Shown piece after piece: positions 18,604-27,924 of a stretch of DNA of 64,000 nt. The stretch lies in NCBI RefSeq assembly GCF_003259225.1, contig NZ_QHJF01000013.1, positions 112,632-176,631 of the forward strand, in the 5' to 3' direction. The position numbers were made by a program, and so were the translations under genes. This DNA comes from Marinomonas arctica. Its GTDB lineage: Bacteria > Pseudomonadota > Gammaproteobacteria > Pseudomonadales > Marinomonadaceae. Position 1 is the stretch's first letter; each line of letters starts with the position of its first letter. The notes under the pieces are model-generated. The model saw only the letters and a program-made list of their open reading frames with translations, was not told the DNA's origin and ran no database searches.

Positions 18604-19551
18604 ATGAGAATTTGTATCGCTGGTGCATCAGGCGCTTTTGGCATGAAACACATGGACGCCATTGCGGCCATTGAAGGCGCAGAGGTTGTTTCTGTAGTTG
18701 GCACCAAAATAGACGCCATCAAAGCGTTCGCGCAAGAACGCGGCGTACCTCACTACACTACAGATCTAGCCGAGAGTTTGGCTCGTGACGACGTGGACGC
18801 TGTTATTCTAGCGACCCCGACTCAAATGCACGCGGCACAAACTATCCAATGCCTTGAAGCTGGCAAACATGTTATGTCTGAAATCCCCATGGCAGATAAC
18901 ATCGAAGACGCTCGCAAAGTGGTCGAAGTACAAAAGAAAACTGGCCTAGTTGCGATGGCGGGGCACACTCGCCGTTTCAATCCTTCGCATCAGTGGATTC
19001 ACAACAAGATCATGGCGGGCGAATTAAACGTTCAACAAATGGACGTGCAAACTTACTTTTTCCGTCGTTCAAACAAAAACGCCCTTGGCCAAGCACGCTC
19101 TTGGACCGACCATCTACTGTGGCACCATGCTTGCCATACAGTGGATTTATTCCAATACCAAACCGGCGAAACAGCCAGCAAGGTTCAAGCGCTACAAGGC
19201 CCAATCCATCCTGAACTTGGCATTGCCATGGACATGAGCATTGGCATGAAAGTACCGAATGGCGCAATCTGTACGCTATCTTTGTCCTTCAATAACGACG
19301 GTCCATTCGGCACTTTCTTCCGTTATATTTGCGATAACGGTACTTATATCGCACGTTATGACGATCTATTTGACGGCAGCGAGAACAAGATTGATCTCTC
19401 GGGTGTGGCGGTGTCAAATAACGGCATTGAGCTACAAGACCGTGAGTTCATAGCCGCGATTCAGGAAGGTCGTGCACCGAACGCTTGTGTCACCCAAGCC
19501 ATTGAAGCCATGGAAACCCTACATCGCTTAGAACAATGTCTAGAAGACTAA
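18604..19551 (+). CDS. ligC: 4-carboxy-2-hydroxymuconate-6-semialdehyde dehydrogenase
   Basis: A 315-residue Gfo/Idh/MocA-fold NAD(P) enzyme that oxidises the product of protocatechuate 4,5-dioxygenase (in its hemiacetal form) to 2-pyrone-4,6-dicarboxylate. It closely recalls LigC/PmdC: a Rossmann start IAGASGAFGMKH, then VILATPTQMHAAQTI, GHTRRFNPSHQWIHNKI, MDVQTYFFRR, SWTDHLLWHHACHTVDLF and LSLSFNNDGPFGTFFRYI. It is separate from the other lig genes (26.7-31.7 kb) and follows the double-HTH LysR gene by 125 bp. AGGAG precedes the ATG. A hairpin terminator follows. Confidence 0.92.
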   Translation: MRICIAGASGAFGMKHMDAIAAIEGAEVVSVVGTKIDAIKAFAQERGVPHYTTDLAESLARDDVDAVILATPTQMHAAQTIQCLEAGKHVMSEIPMADNIEDARKVVEVQKKTGLVAMAGHTRRFNPSHQWIHNKIMAGELNVQQMDVQTYFFRRSNKNALGQARSWTDHLLWHHACHTVDLFQYQTGETASKVQALQGPIHPELGIAMDMSIGMKVPNGAICTLSLSFNNDGPFGTFFRYICDNGTYIARYDDLFDGSENKIDLSGVAVSNNGIELQDREFIAAIQEGRAPNACVTQAIEAMETLHRLEQCLED

Positions 19552-19605
19552 ATCGTAATGCTCTAAAGTGACAATACTTTAAAGTGACTCAACAAAACTC
19601 AAATG

Positions 19606-19628
19606 GGGAGCTTCGGCTCCCTGTTTTA
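19606..19628 (+). terminator. Hairpin between ligC and the aldo/keto reductase gene
   Basis: GGGAGC-TTCG-GCTCCC (19606-19621) with a stable UUCG loop, followed by TGTTTTATT. It looks like a weak intrinsic terminator, so the next gene may be transcribed partly by readthrough. Confidence 0.6.
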
Positions 19629-19642
19629 TTAAGGATATTGTT

Positions 19643-20623
19643 ATGTCAAAACACCCTCATTTAACCCATCCAAACATCGGCCTCGGCTGCATGAATTTAT
19701 CCCATGCTTACGGTTCACCGGTTGCAGAAGAACAAGCAATAAAAGCCCTACATCAAGCCTTTGAAATGGGTTATCGCCATTTTGATACTGCAACGCTTTA
19801 TGGCGGCGGAAATAATGAACTCTTGGTCGGTAAAGCGCTAAAAGATCGCCGTGATGAGTTTTTCCTTGCCAGCAAATGCGGCATGGCCATGGTCGATGGC
19901 AAAAAAGAGATTAACGGCCGACCAGAAAACATTCGCAAACAATGCGAAGACAGCCTAAAGCGCCTGCAAACAGACCATATCGATTTGTATTATTTGCATC
20001 GCTTAGACTTCAATGTGCCCATCGAAGAAAGCGTAGGAACGCTGGGTGAGTTAGTAAAAGAAGGCAAAATAGGCGCCGTTGGCTTATCCGAAGTATCGGC
20101 TGAGACATTAACCCGTGCTCACAACGAATTTCCCATTACCGCGATTCAGTCCGAATATTCTTTATGGACACGTAACCCAGAAATCGCCGTATTAGACACT
20201 TGTAAAAAATTGGGCATTACTTTTGTTGCTTTCAGTCCCTTAGCGCGTGGCTTTTTAACGGGCACACTAAAAGACGTTGCGGATTTAGAAGCCAAAGACA
20301 TTCGCAACAACATGCCTCGTTTTAACGCCGAGCATTATCCTAACAATCTTGCCTTGTTAAACGACTACTTTGCCCTTGCGAAAGACATCGGCTGCACGCC
20401 GTCACAGCTAGCATTGGCTTGGCTTAACGCAAAAGACAAAAATATTGTCCCTATTCCGGGTACTCGTTCGGTTAATCATATGAAAGACAATCTTGAAGCA
20501 GCGCAATTAAAGCTGGATGCCAAACAAGTCAGCTTGCTAGACGAAATGATTAATCAACATAACGTCCACGGTACGCGCTATACAGCAGCGCAACAGGCCG
20601 AAATAGACACCGAAGAGTTCTAA
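19643..20623 (+). CDS. Aldo/keto reductase
   Basis: A 326-residue NADPH-dependent oxidoreductase of the aldo/keto reductase superfamily (TIM barrel). The catalytic tetrad is visible: Asp in HFDTATLYG, the Tyr of the same block, Lys in FLASKCG and His in YYLHRLD. The C-terminal cofactor loop IPGTRSVNHMKDNLEA is also present. It lies behind ligC on the same strand, with a hairpin between. A role on an aldehyde or keto intermediate near the lig pathway is possible but is inferred from position only. Confidence 0.85.
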   Translation: MSKHPHLTHPNIGLGCMNLSHAYGSPVAEEQAIKALHQAFEMGYRHFDTATLYGGGNNELLVGKALKDRRDEFFLASKCGMAMVDGKKEINGRPENIRKQCEDSLKRLQTDHIDLYYLHRLDFNVPIEESVGTLGELVKEGKIGAVGLSEVSAETLTRAHNEFPITAIQSEYSLWTRNPEIAVLDTCKKLGITFVAFSPLARGFLTGTLKDVADLEAKDIRNNMPRFNAEHYPNNLALLNDYFALAKDIGCTPSQLALAWLNAKDKNIVPIPGTRSVNHMKDNLEAAQLKLDAKQVSLLDEMINQHNVHGTRYTAAQQAEIDTEEF

Positions 20624-20639
20624 CAGAAATCAACTAACA

Positions 20640-20685
20640 AAAAGCCCCTTACTCTTTATGTATGAAAAAGAGTAAGGGGCTTTTG
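20640..20685. terminator. Bidirectional terminator
   Basis: A 17-bp near-perfect stem (AAAAGCCCCTTACTCTT at 20640-20656 with its complement at 20668-20684) carries A-rich and T-rich flanks. It stands between the convergent aldo/keto reductase and pycB genes and can end both transcripts. Confidence 0.88.
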
Positions 20686-20725
20686 CTTATATCATCCGTT
20701 CAAAAAGCCTCCACCGTGCTTCGAT

Positions 20726-22534
20726 TTACACAATCTCAATCAACATTTCGCCCGGTGTGACTCGATCGCCTTTTTTAACGAAAACCCCTTTTACCGTACC
20801 CGCCACATTGGCATGCACTTCGGTTTCCATCTTCATCGCTTCCGTGACAAGCACAGCTTGACCTGCAGTCACTGTGTCGCCTTCTTTCACCAGGACATCA
20901 ATGATATTGCCCGGCATGGCCGCACTGACATGGCCCGGCGCTGTCGCACGAGATCGACCAGAACCGCCGTCAGACACGTATTCGTTTAACGATTCGAATA
21001 CCACTTCTTCTGGCATACCATCCAAAGACAAGTACAGTTTGCGTTTTCCAGCCCCAAAATCCCCCACGCCAGTGATTTCAACGTTGTAAACCTCTCCATG
21101 CACATCAATCTTGAACTCCGTTGCCAAGCCACCTGCGGCGGTGCCTTGACCTGCTTGTTCTGGCGGTAACAAGACTTCAGGAACCAAGCTGCCATCGGCA
21201 CGTTGCTGTAGGAATTCGCGGCCTAACTCGGGGAACATAGCAAAGGTCAGTACGTCCTCTTCCGACTTCGCTAATTCACCGATTTCTTTACGCAGCTTAT
21301 ATAGCTCTGGCGACAACGAATCCGCTGGACGAGCGTCGTTCACCGATTCATTCCCTATGGCTTTTTTCTGTACGTCTGGATTCACCGCGGCAGGCGGTTG
21401 ACCATAACCTCCCAATAAGTAACGTTTTACTTCATTGGTAATGGTTTTATAACGCTGGCCAGCTAATACATTATAAACCGCCTGCGTCCCCACAATTTGC
21501 GAGGTTGGCGTCACCAATGGCGGATAACCTAAGTCTGCACGCACACGAGGAATCTCGGCAAACACCTCACGAATCTTGTCTAGAGCATTTTGCTCTTTTA
21601 ATTGATTCGCCAAGTTGGACATCATGCCGCCCGGGACTTGGTTAATCTGCACAGACACATCTTCGCGCGTAAATTCACTTTCAAATTGATGATACTTTTT
21701 ACGAACATCGCGGAAGTAATCGGCAATCTCTGACAACAAGGTTAAATCTAAACCTGTGTCATACTCGGTATCTTTTAATGCCGCCACTTGAGTTTCAGTG
21801 GCTGGGTGACTGGTGCCGCTGGCAAAGGATGAAATCGCCGTATCAATACGATCTGCCCCCGCCTCAATGGCTTTCAGCTGACACAAAGGTGCCAAACCAG
21901 AAGTGGAGTGACTGTGCACTACCAAGGGTAAATCAACCGCTGCTTTGATGGCCTTCACCAGATCATAAGTCGCATAAGGCGTTAGTAACCCCGCCATGTC
22001 TTTAATGGCAATAGAGTCTGCGCCCATGGCTTGCATCGCTTTGGCTTGCTCAACAAACAAGGCGAGTGTGTGCACAGGACTGGTCGTATAACAAATCGTG
22101 CCTTGCGCATGTTTACCAGCTTTTTTCACCGCTTTCATCGCGGTTTCAATATTACGCAGATCATTTAGTGCATCGAACACACGGAACACATCGATGCCGT
22201 TATCGGCCGCCTTTTGCACAAAGGCTTCCACCACATCATCGGCATAATGGCGATAACCCAACAGGTTTTGACCGCGTAGCAGCATTTGCAAACGAGTATT
22301 AGGCAAAGCTGCACGCAATTGACGCAATCGCTCCCAAGGGTCTTCTTTCAAAAAGCGTACGCAAGCATCAAAGGTTGCGCCGCCCCACACTTCTAAAGAC
22401 CAAAAACCCACTTGATCGAGTTTCTCACAGATCGGCAACATGTCTTCCGTACGCATACGAGTGGCAATCAGCGATTGGTGAGCATCACGCAAGGTGACAT
22501 CTGTCACTTGTATTGTTTGTTTAACTTGACTCAT
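20726..22534 (-). CDS. pycB: Pyruvate carboxylase subunit B / oxaloacetate decarboxylase alpha-like
   Basis: A 602-residue carboxyltransferase subunit. The N-terminal TIM barrel (about 5-290) has the signature TLRDAHQSLIATRMRTEDM, the metal-binding HSHSTSG and the lysine block IKDMAG. A conserved central region follows. The C-terminal biotinyl domain holds EAMKMET with the biotin Lys at about 568. It works with the biotin carboxylase subunit encoded 17 bp upstream, so the pair is the two-subunit pyruvate carboxylase (pyruvate to oxaloacetate) known in Pseudomonas. The related decarboxylase would need membrane subunits, and none are present. AGGAGG precedes the ATG. Confidence 0.88.
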   Translation of the reverse strand: MSQVKQTIQVTDVTLRDAHQSLIATRMRTEDMLPICEKLDQVGFWSLEVWGGATFDACVRFLKEDPWERLRQLRAALPNTRLQMLLRGQNLLGYRHYADDVVEAFVQKAADNGIDVFRVFDALNDLRNIETAMKAVKKAGKHAQGTICYTTSPVHTLALFVEQAKAMQAMGADSIAIKDMAGLLTPYATYDLVKAIKAAVDLPLVVHSHSTSGLAPLCQLKAIEAGADRIDTAISSFASGTSHPATETQVAALKDTEYDTGLDLTLLSEIADYFRDVRKKYHQFESEFTREDVSVQINQVPGGMMSNLANQLKEQNALDKIREVFAEIPRVRADLGYPPLVTPTSQIVGTQAVYNVLAGQRYKTITNEVKRYLLGGYGQPPAAVNPDVQKKAIGNESVNDARPADSLSPELYKLRKEIGELAKSEEDVLTFAMFPELGREFLQQRADGSLVPEVLLPPEQAGQGTAAGGLATEFKIDVHGEVYNVEITGVGDFGAGKRKLYLSLDGMPEEVVFESLNEYVSDGGSGRSRATAPGHVSAAMPGNIIDVLVKEGDTVTAGQAVLVTEAMKMETEVHANVAGTVKGVFVKKGDRVTPGEMLIEIV

Positions 22535-22551
22535 TTTCTTCCTCCTGCGGA

Positions 22552-23967
22552 TTATCGACCAACATGCGCTGCAATAGCGGCTGCCAACACCAAGGCAATA
22601 TCGCTTGGATGGCGTCTAACGGAATAATTTAATAATTCAGGGTGCGCTGGCACGAACCCAGTATTGAATTTCCCCTTGATGAAATCTGGATGCTTCAATA
22701 TTTGCTGATAATAATTCGCCGTGGTTTTGATACCATGCAAACGCATATCATCAATGGCGCGTCGACCACGTGCGACCATCTCATCCCACGTCAACGCCCA
22801 CACCACCAGCTTCAAACACATGGAATCAAAGTAAGGCGGAATCTCGTAGCCAGTATAAATTGCGGTATCCACACGCACCCCCGGGCCACCCGGTGCGTAG
22901 TAGTGAGTAATACGACCAAAGCTGGGTAAAAAATCGTTTTTTGGATCTTCCGCATTAATGCGAAATTGCATCGCATAACCACGATAATAAATGTCTTCTT
23001 GGCGGAAGCTAAGGGGCAAGCCTGCAGCAATACGAAGCTGCTCACGGACAATATCAACCCCTGTGATTTGCTCGGTAATCGTGTGTTCAACCTGTACACG
23101 GGTATTCATTTCCATGAAATACACTTCGTTGCCAGACAATAGAAACTCCACGGTACCCGCGTTAACATAATTCACCGCTTTGGCGGCTCGCACTGCAAGA
23201 TCGCAAATATACTGACGTTGTTCCGGAGTAAGCTGTGGGCTCGGCGCAATTTCGATCAATTTTTGGTTACGACGCTGTATCGAACAATCACGCTCAAACA
23301 AATGCACAGCATTACCTTGGGAGTCGGCTAATACTTGCACCTCAATATGGCAAGGGTCCACAATGCACTTCTCTAAAAACACTTCGGCAGAACCAAAGGC
23401 TTTGGTCGCTTCAGAAATAACGCGAGGGTACTGCGACGTTAATTCTGCTGGCGTATCACAGCGACGAATACCTCGACCGCCACCACCAGAGGTGGCCTTG
23501 ATCATCACTGGATAACCAATTTTTCCAGCCAAACTCAACGCTTCGTCAAGGTTCGCTAAATTCCCTTCAGAGCCTGGCGTGATCGGAATCCCTGCCGCAC
23601 GCATACTGTCTCGGGCTTGGGTTTTATCACCCATTTTATGAATAACAGAAGAATGAGGCCCAATAAAAGCGACGCCTTTTTGCTCGCATAACTCGGCAAA
23701 GCGCGCGTTCTCAGACAAAAAACCGTAACCGGGATGAATCGCATCACAGCCTGTCTCTATGGCTAAGTTAACCAAACGCAAAGGGTCTAAATAACCGGCA
23801 AGAGGGTCCTCACCCAACGAATAAGATTCATCCGCCCGTTTGACATGCAAGGCATATCGATCCGGTTCCGTAAAAATCGCCACAGAGCGAATCCCAGCCT
23901 CTGCACAAGCGCGAATGATACGAACCGCAATTTCACCTCGGTTAGCAATCAACACTTTTTTTAACAT
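22552..23967 (-). CDS. pycA: Pyruvate carboxylase subunit A (biotin carboxylase)
   Basis: A 471-residue ATP-grasp biotin carboxylase that carboxylates the biotin on subunit B using ATP and bicarbonate. Clear marks are LIANRGEIAVRIIRAC at the start, the glycine-rich ATP loop ATSGGGGRGIR, FLEKCIVDPCHIEVQVL and MEMNTRVQVEHTITE. The length fits the Pseudomonas pyruvate carboxylase A subunit and also AccC, but the adjacent biotin/carboxyltransferase gene and the divergent LysR gene decide the call. GGAG precedes the ATG. Confidence 0.9.
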   Translation of the reverse strand: MLKKVLIANRGEIAVRIIRACAEAGIRSVAIFTEPDRYALHVKRADESYSLGEDPLAGYLDPLRLVNLAIETGCDAIHPGYGFLSENARFAELCEQKGVAFIGPHSSVIHKMGDKTQARDSMRAAGIPITPGSEGNLANLDEALSLAGKIGYPVMIKATSGGGGRGIRRCDTPAELTSQYPRVISEATKAFGSAEVFLEKCIVDPCHIEVQVLADSQGNAVHLFERDCSIQRRNQKLIEIAPSPQLTPEQRQYICDLAVRAAKAVNYVNAGTVEFLLSGNEVYFMEMNTRVQVEHTITEQITGVDIVREQLRIAAGLPLSFRQEDIYYRGYAMQFRINAEDPKNDFLPSFGRITHYYAPGGPGVRVDTAIYTGYEIPPYFDSMCLKLVVWALTWDEMVARGRRAIDDMRLHGIKTTANYYQQILKHPDFIKGKFNTGFVPAHPELLNYSVRRHPSDIALVLAAAIAAHVGR

Positions 23968-24090
23968 GAGTCACTCCTTTCTTGTTTGAAGAGATCACTG
24001 CACAACGTAGCCAGTACAACTTTTGTACAAATACCTCTGAATATTCAGACTACTCAAATACTAACCAAAGTAAAAATTGATATTACAAGA

Positions 24091-24120
24091 GTTATCTATA
24101 AGCTATACCTGATAGATAAC
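24091..24120. promoter_or_regulatory. Perfect dyad between pycA and pycR (candidate operator)
   Basis: GTTATCTAT-N12-ATAGATAAC is a perfect 9-bp inverted repeat in the 185 bp divergent gap. It ends 32 bases before pycR and lies about 125 bases upstream of pycA. Its spacing and symmetry fit a LysR-type binding site (T-N11-A core). It is the likely site for PycR to control both genes; this is inferred from sequence symmetry. Confidence 0.6.
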
Positions 24121-24152
24121 CGTACAATCGCGATATAAGAGGGAAAATAACA

Positions 24153-25133
24153 ATGCCTCAGAGTGTACAAAGTTTAGTCAATCGACTGACTTTTCGACAG
24201 TTACAAGTTTTTAGAAGTGTCTATGAATTGAACAGCTACAGTCGAGCTGGCGACATGCTCGGCCTGACTCAACCCGCGGTTAGCAATCAAATACGACATC
24301 TTGAACAAGCGCTCGAGCAACCCTTGTTTGAATACGTCGGCCGTCAGCTTTATAGCACAGCAACGGCCAAACGCTTGGCTCAGTGCATTCATGCTATGTT
24401 TGATGAAATCGAGCGTTTTCAGCAAGACTTATCCGCTGAAACGGGACTGATCTCAGGTGAATTAACCTTAGTGGCCGTGAGCACAGCACAACATGTGGTG
24501 CCTTATTTGCTTGGCGCGTATACCAGCTTGCATCCAAATGTGACGATAAACGTAAAAATTATGAATCGTGCCGCTGCGATTGAACGCCTTAATGAAAGTC
24601 ATGATGAATTAACCATCATGGGATTGGTACCAAACGATAAACCCATGTTTAGCCTACCTTTTTTGAATAATGAATTGATCGCTGTCGCACCACAAAACCA
24701 CCCTATTCTCACTCTAGAAGACATATCATTGAGCGCATTTTTAGAACACAATTTACTGCTTCGAGAAGCGGGTTCTGGTAGTCGCTTAGCACTCGAATTA
24801 CACTGCCAAAAACAACGTATTCGCTTGCAAGCAGGCATGGAAATAGGCTCCAATGACGCCATCAAACACGCCGTTATTGCGGGTCTAGGTGTCGCGGTCT
24901 TACCAAAATTGGGCATTTTGTCTGAGCTCACCCTTGGCACACTAGTCGAAGTCCCCATCAAAGACTTCCCTCTTCGCCGCTCTTGGTGCTTGATCCATCC
25001 CCAAGGACGCCACCCAACGCCAACCATGCGTTCTTTTATTGACTATATTCAACAAAATATTGCTCAGTTTGAATACATGTTCTCCCGAATGTCCGCGAAC
25101 CTATGTGTCAAAAAAAGCATAAAAATCCGCTGA
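24153..25133 (+). CDS. pycR: LysR-type regulator, PycR-like
   Basis: A 326-residue LysR regulator. The winged HTH is at about 10-70 (TFRQLQVFRSVYELNSYSRAGD and LTQPAVSNQIRHLEQAL), and the ligand domain fills most of the rest, with GELTLVAVSTAQHVVPYLL opening it. It is divergent from pycAB, the same arrangement as pycR (PA5437) beside the pyruvate carboxylase genes in Pseudomonas aeruginosa. It probably tunes pyruvate carboxylase through the dyad at 24091-24120. Confidence 0.8.
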   Translation: MPQSVQSLVNRLTFRQLQVFRSVYELNSYSRAGDMLGLTQPAVSNQIRHLEQALEQPLFEYVGRQLYSTATAKRLAQCIHAMFDEIERFQQDLSAETGLISGELTLVAVSTAQHVVPYLLGAYTSLHPNVTINVKIMNRAAAIERLNESHDELTIMGLVPNDKPMFSLPFLNNELIAVAPQNHPILTLEDISLSAFLEHNLLLREAGSGSRLALELHCQKQRIRLQAGMEIGSNDAIKHAVIAGLGVAVLPKLGILSELTLGTLVEVPIKDFPLRRSWCLIHPQGRHPTPTMRSFIDYIQQNIAQFEYMFSRMSANLCVKKSIKIR

Positions 25134-25308
25134 TATAAGGCATAATTTTCCTCAATGTAACATAAAATTACCACTTCAAGACCCTTTGCCCACAGACAAG
25201 ATCACAAAGAATATTTATGATCCTCCAATCTATTGAAAGACACTTTCATGCCTCCTTGAGCCACCAACTGATCGTGCGACAACGTTATAAAAAAAAGAGA
25301 AAATCACC

Positions 25309-26598
25309 ATGTTCTTTGGAAAAAAAAATATCAACCATGACAAAGCCGAGACGTCAGAAAATGATGCTTTGGTTCAAGCCATCACCGCATTCTGTGCCAC
25401 CATCTATTTTCTTCCGGATGGCACCATACTTGATGCCAATCCCTTATTTCTAAGTGCTGTGGGTTACTCACTTGATCAGATCCAAGGCAAACACCACGCT
25501 ATGCTATGCCCAGAGGCGATTTTTACTAGTCAAGAATATAAACAATTTTGGCCAACACTCGCATCAGGGAGCTGCCAACAAGGCACCTTTTTGCGCAAAA
25601 GAAAAGACGGATCGGACCTGTGGATAGAGGCCACTTACTTTCCGGTTAAAGTCGATGGCAAAGTCGTCAAAATCATGAAAATTGCCTCCGACGTCACGGA
25701 AGCAAAGCATCGTGCTGACAGCCAACAAGCGGTTTACAATGCAATCAATCGCTCAAATGCTATGATCGAATTTAAGCCAGATGGCACCATCATCACAGCC
25801 AATCAGAATTTCTTGACGACTATGGGCTTTCAGTCCACTAAGGAAATCGTTGGACAACATCATAGACAATTTTGTAAAGACGATTTCTATAAGAAGCACC
25901 CTCAGTTCTGGCAAGAGCTCGCACAAGGCGAATTCAAAACAGGTCGCTTTGAGCGTATCAATAAGCATAAAAAGACGGTTTGGCTAGAAGCCAGCTACAA
26001 CCCTATTTATGACGATACCGGCAAAGTTATAAAAATATTAAAGGTAGCGTCAGACATTACTCAACGAGTAAATACAGGATTAGCAACACAAGACGCCGCA
26101 AATGTGGCGTATACGACGTCGGTAGAAACAGCTGATGCATCCAAAAAAGGTGCGAGTATTCTGCAGCAGACAACCACATCATCTAAACAGATAATCACCG
26201 AAGTCCAAACAGCAGAGAATTTGATAGAACAATTAAACGTTCAATCAGAAAAAATCGCCAAAATTGTCACCACCATAGGATCGATAGCGGATCAAACCAA
26301 TTTATTGGCTCTAAACGCGGCGATAGAGGCAGCTCGTGCTGGCGAACATGGCCGGGGCTTCGCGGTGGTTGCTGATGAGGTTCGCACACTGGCCTCTCGT
26401 ACCAGCAAATCGACCACCGAAATTGAGGACATGGTGAAAGAGAATAGCAATTTGACACGCCAAGCCAAAACCAGCATGAGCAAGGTAAATGAACATTCAG
26501 CACAAAGCGCTCAATTAATAGAAGACGCCTCAGGCATCATAGACGAAATTTTGAAAGGCGCGATGCATGTTTCGAACACAGTAAATAAACTGATATAA
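25309..26598 (+). CDS. Soluble PAS-PAS chemoreceptor with a short signalling domain
   Basis: A 429-residue methyl-accepting protein with no transmembrane helix or HAMP, so it should be cytosolic or held by the CheA/CheW array. Two PAS domains (about 20-130 and 140-255) share the PAC ending [12 protein letters not shown] / [12 protein letters not shown] and look like a duplication. The signalling hairpin tip (about 325-363) is standard, but each coiled-coil arm is only about 70 residues, far shorter than E. coli Tsr. PAS domains with this layout often bind haem or flavin and sense redox state; the cofactor is unknown. It stands between pycR and the convergent lig operon. Confidence 0.88.
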   Translation: MFFGKKNINHDKAETSENDALVQAITAFCATIYFLPDGTILDANPLFLSAVGYSLDQIQGKHHAMLCPEAIFTSQEYKQFWPTLASGSCQQGTFLRKRKDGSDLWIEATYFPVKVDGKVVKIMKIASDVTEAKHRADSQQAVYNAINRSNAMIEFKPDGTIITANQNFLTTMGFQSTKEIVGQHHRQFCKDDFYKKHPQFWQELAQGEFKTGRFERINKHKKTVWLEASYNPIYDDTGKVIKILKVASDITQRVNTGLATQDAANVAYTTSVETADASKKGASILQQTTTSSKQIITEVQTAENLIEQLNVQSEKIAKIVTTIGSIADQTNLLALNAAIEAARAGEHGRGFAVVADEVRTLASRTSKSTTEIEDMVKENSNLTRQAKTSMSKVNEHSAQSAQLIEDASGIIDEILKGAMHVSNTVNKLI

Positions 26599-26610
26599 AT
26601 CGAAGGATGA

Positions 26611-26650
26611 AAAGACCCGCAGCCTAAAAAATGAAGGCAGCGGATCTTTT
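26611..26650. terminator. Hairpin between the PAS chemoreceptor and the lig operon
   Basis: AAAAGACCCGCAGCC pairs with GGCAGCGGATCTTTT (two mismatches) around an A-rich loop. It begins 12 bases after the chemoreceptor stop and lies 23 bases beyond ligB. The TCTTTTAT and complementary tails allow termination in both directions. Confidence 0.65.
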
Positions 26651-26672
26651 ATCATCGTACATGAGCACCAAT

Positions 26673-27521
26673 TTATTTAGGCATTTCATGCTCTAACAGC
26701 ATCAAACCTGAGCCTGTATTCGAAATCGGCGCATGGTAATTACGATGCAGTTCAGTCACTTTACCTAACAAGGTACCGCGCATTGCTATCAGCATGTTCA
26801 GCTCAACAGCTTGTGCTCCGCCTTGCTCAACAAGATCAATGTTCGTGTATTTCGTTAAGGCTTCTGGGTCAGAAACCAACTTATCCAGACAGTCTAGATC
26901 AAAAGCACGGTTGATAAAGCCAGCGCGTTCACCATCCAGTTGATGAGACATGCCGCCCGTACCAAACACCACCACATTAAGATCCTTTTCATACGATGCA
27001 ACCGCTCGGCCAATGGCTTTGCCTAGTTCAAAGGTACGCCAAGGTTGTGGCATTGGGTATTGCTCGCAGTTAATGCACACAGGAATGACTTTTACGTGAC
27101 CGTATTTGTGCCCCGGCCACATAAGATTCAACGGTACGGTTAAACCATGATCGACCTTCATTTCTTGGCAGATCGTCATGTCAAACCCTTCGTCGACAAG
27201 GCTGTTGGCAATGTGCCAAGACAAATCAGACTCACCTGTTACAGGTGGAATTGTCGGAATCCCCCAGCCTTCATCCGAGTTGTAATATTCGTCCGCAACG
27301 CCCATCGCAAAAGTGGGTTTTTTGTCGATGAAGAACTCCAAACCGTGATCATTGTAAAAAAGAATAATCACATCCGGTTTTTTCTCATTCAACCAGTCAC
27401 GCACTGGCGGATAACCATCAAAAAACGGTTTCCAATAGGGCGTTTCTTCCAATCCGTTGGCCATCGCATTGGCAATCGCCGGAATATGAGACGTCGTTAT
27501 TGCACCAATAATGTTTGCCAT
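26673..27521 (-). CDS. ligB: Protocatechuate 4,5-dioxygenase, beta (catalytic) subunit
   Basis: A 282-residue extradiol (type II) dioxygenase subunit that cleaves protocatechuate between carbons 4 and 5. The iron ligands of Sphingobium LigB (His12, His61, Glu242) correspond to His12 (TSHIPAI), His59 (YNDHGLEFF) and Glu240 (QAVELNMLI). The catalytic His195 corresponds to His193 (GGMSHQLDG). Its ATG overlaps the stop codon of ligA (TAATG), so the two subunits are translationally coupled. It is the last gene of the ligJ-ligK-ligU-ligI-ligA-ligB operon. Confidence 0.95.
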   Translation of the reverse strand: MANIIGAITTSHIPAIANAMANGLEETPYWKPFFDGYPPVRDWLNEKKPDVIILFYNDHGLEFFIDKKPTFAMGVADEYYNSDEGWGIPTIPPVTGESDLSWHIANSLVDEGFDMTICQEMKVDHGLTVPLNLMWPGHKYGHVKVIPVCINCEQYPMPQPWRTFELGKAIGRAVASYEKDLNVVVFGTGGMSHQLDGERAGFINRAFDLDCLDKLVSDPEALTKYTNIDLVEQGGAQAVELNMLIAMRGTLLGKVTELHRNYHAPISNTGSGLMLLEHEMPK

Positions 27522-27883
27522 TAGACTTCTCCTCGCCCGTTTCTTTCTAACATCGCTTTAAATTCGTCCGTGGTCATGCCCGTTTGCAAACCACCAATAT
27601 CCTGCATATTTAGCTTTAACAATCCGGTGAATTTCGCTAAATAGTAGATACTGCCACCTTCACGCAAAAGCCCAATAACATCTCGGTTACGAATCGCTTC
27701 TTTTTGCGCTTGTGTGAGTTTGAATTTTTCACAATAGGCTTCTGGGTCCGCATTAAATTCATCACGTGCGACTTGATCGTTAAATGAGTAACACATTTTG
27801 TTTAAGCCGTAGCCTTTTTTCGCCATCTGGCCGTCAAAAAGGTACGTCCCTTGGAACTGTCGATCTGTATAGTTACTAGCCAT
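27521..27883 (-). CDS. ligA: Protocatechuate 4,5-dioxygenase, alpha subunit
   Basis: A 120-residue small subunit that forms an alpha2beta2 complex with LigB and caps its active site. It is helical, with the family pieces QGTYLFDGQMAKKGYGLNKMCYSF in two parts, DPEAYCEKF and GGSIYYLAKFTGL. The frame is open to 27934, but AGAGG eight bases before the ATG at 27883 and the expected length support this start. That leaves a 41 bp gap after ligI and a one-base overlap with ligB. Confidence 0.93.
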   Translation of the reverse strand: MASNYTDRQFQGTYLFDGQMAKKGYGLNKMCYSFNDQVARDEFNADPEAYCEKFKLTQAQKEAIRNRDVIGLLREGGSIYYLAKFTGLLKLNMQDIGGLQTGMTTDEFKAMLERNGRGEV

Positions 27884-27924
27884 CTTGGTAACCTCTATTT
27901 TGATACTTTGCAGCGGAGTTTGGA

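Noticed and set aside
20726..22534. A sodium-pumping oxaloacetate decarboxylase complex
   Set aside because: The subunit resembles OadA, but no OadB or OadG genes are near and a biotin carboxylase gene is directly upstream, which fits pyruvate carboxylase.
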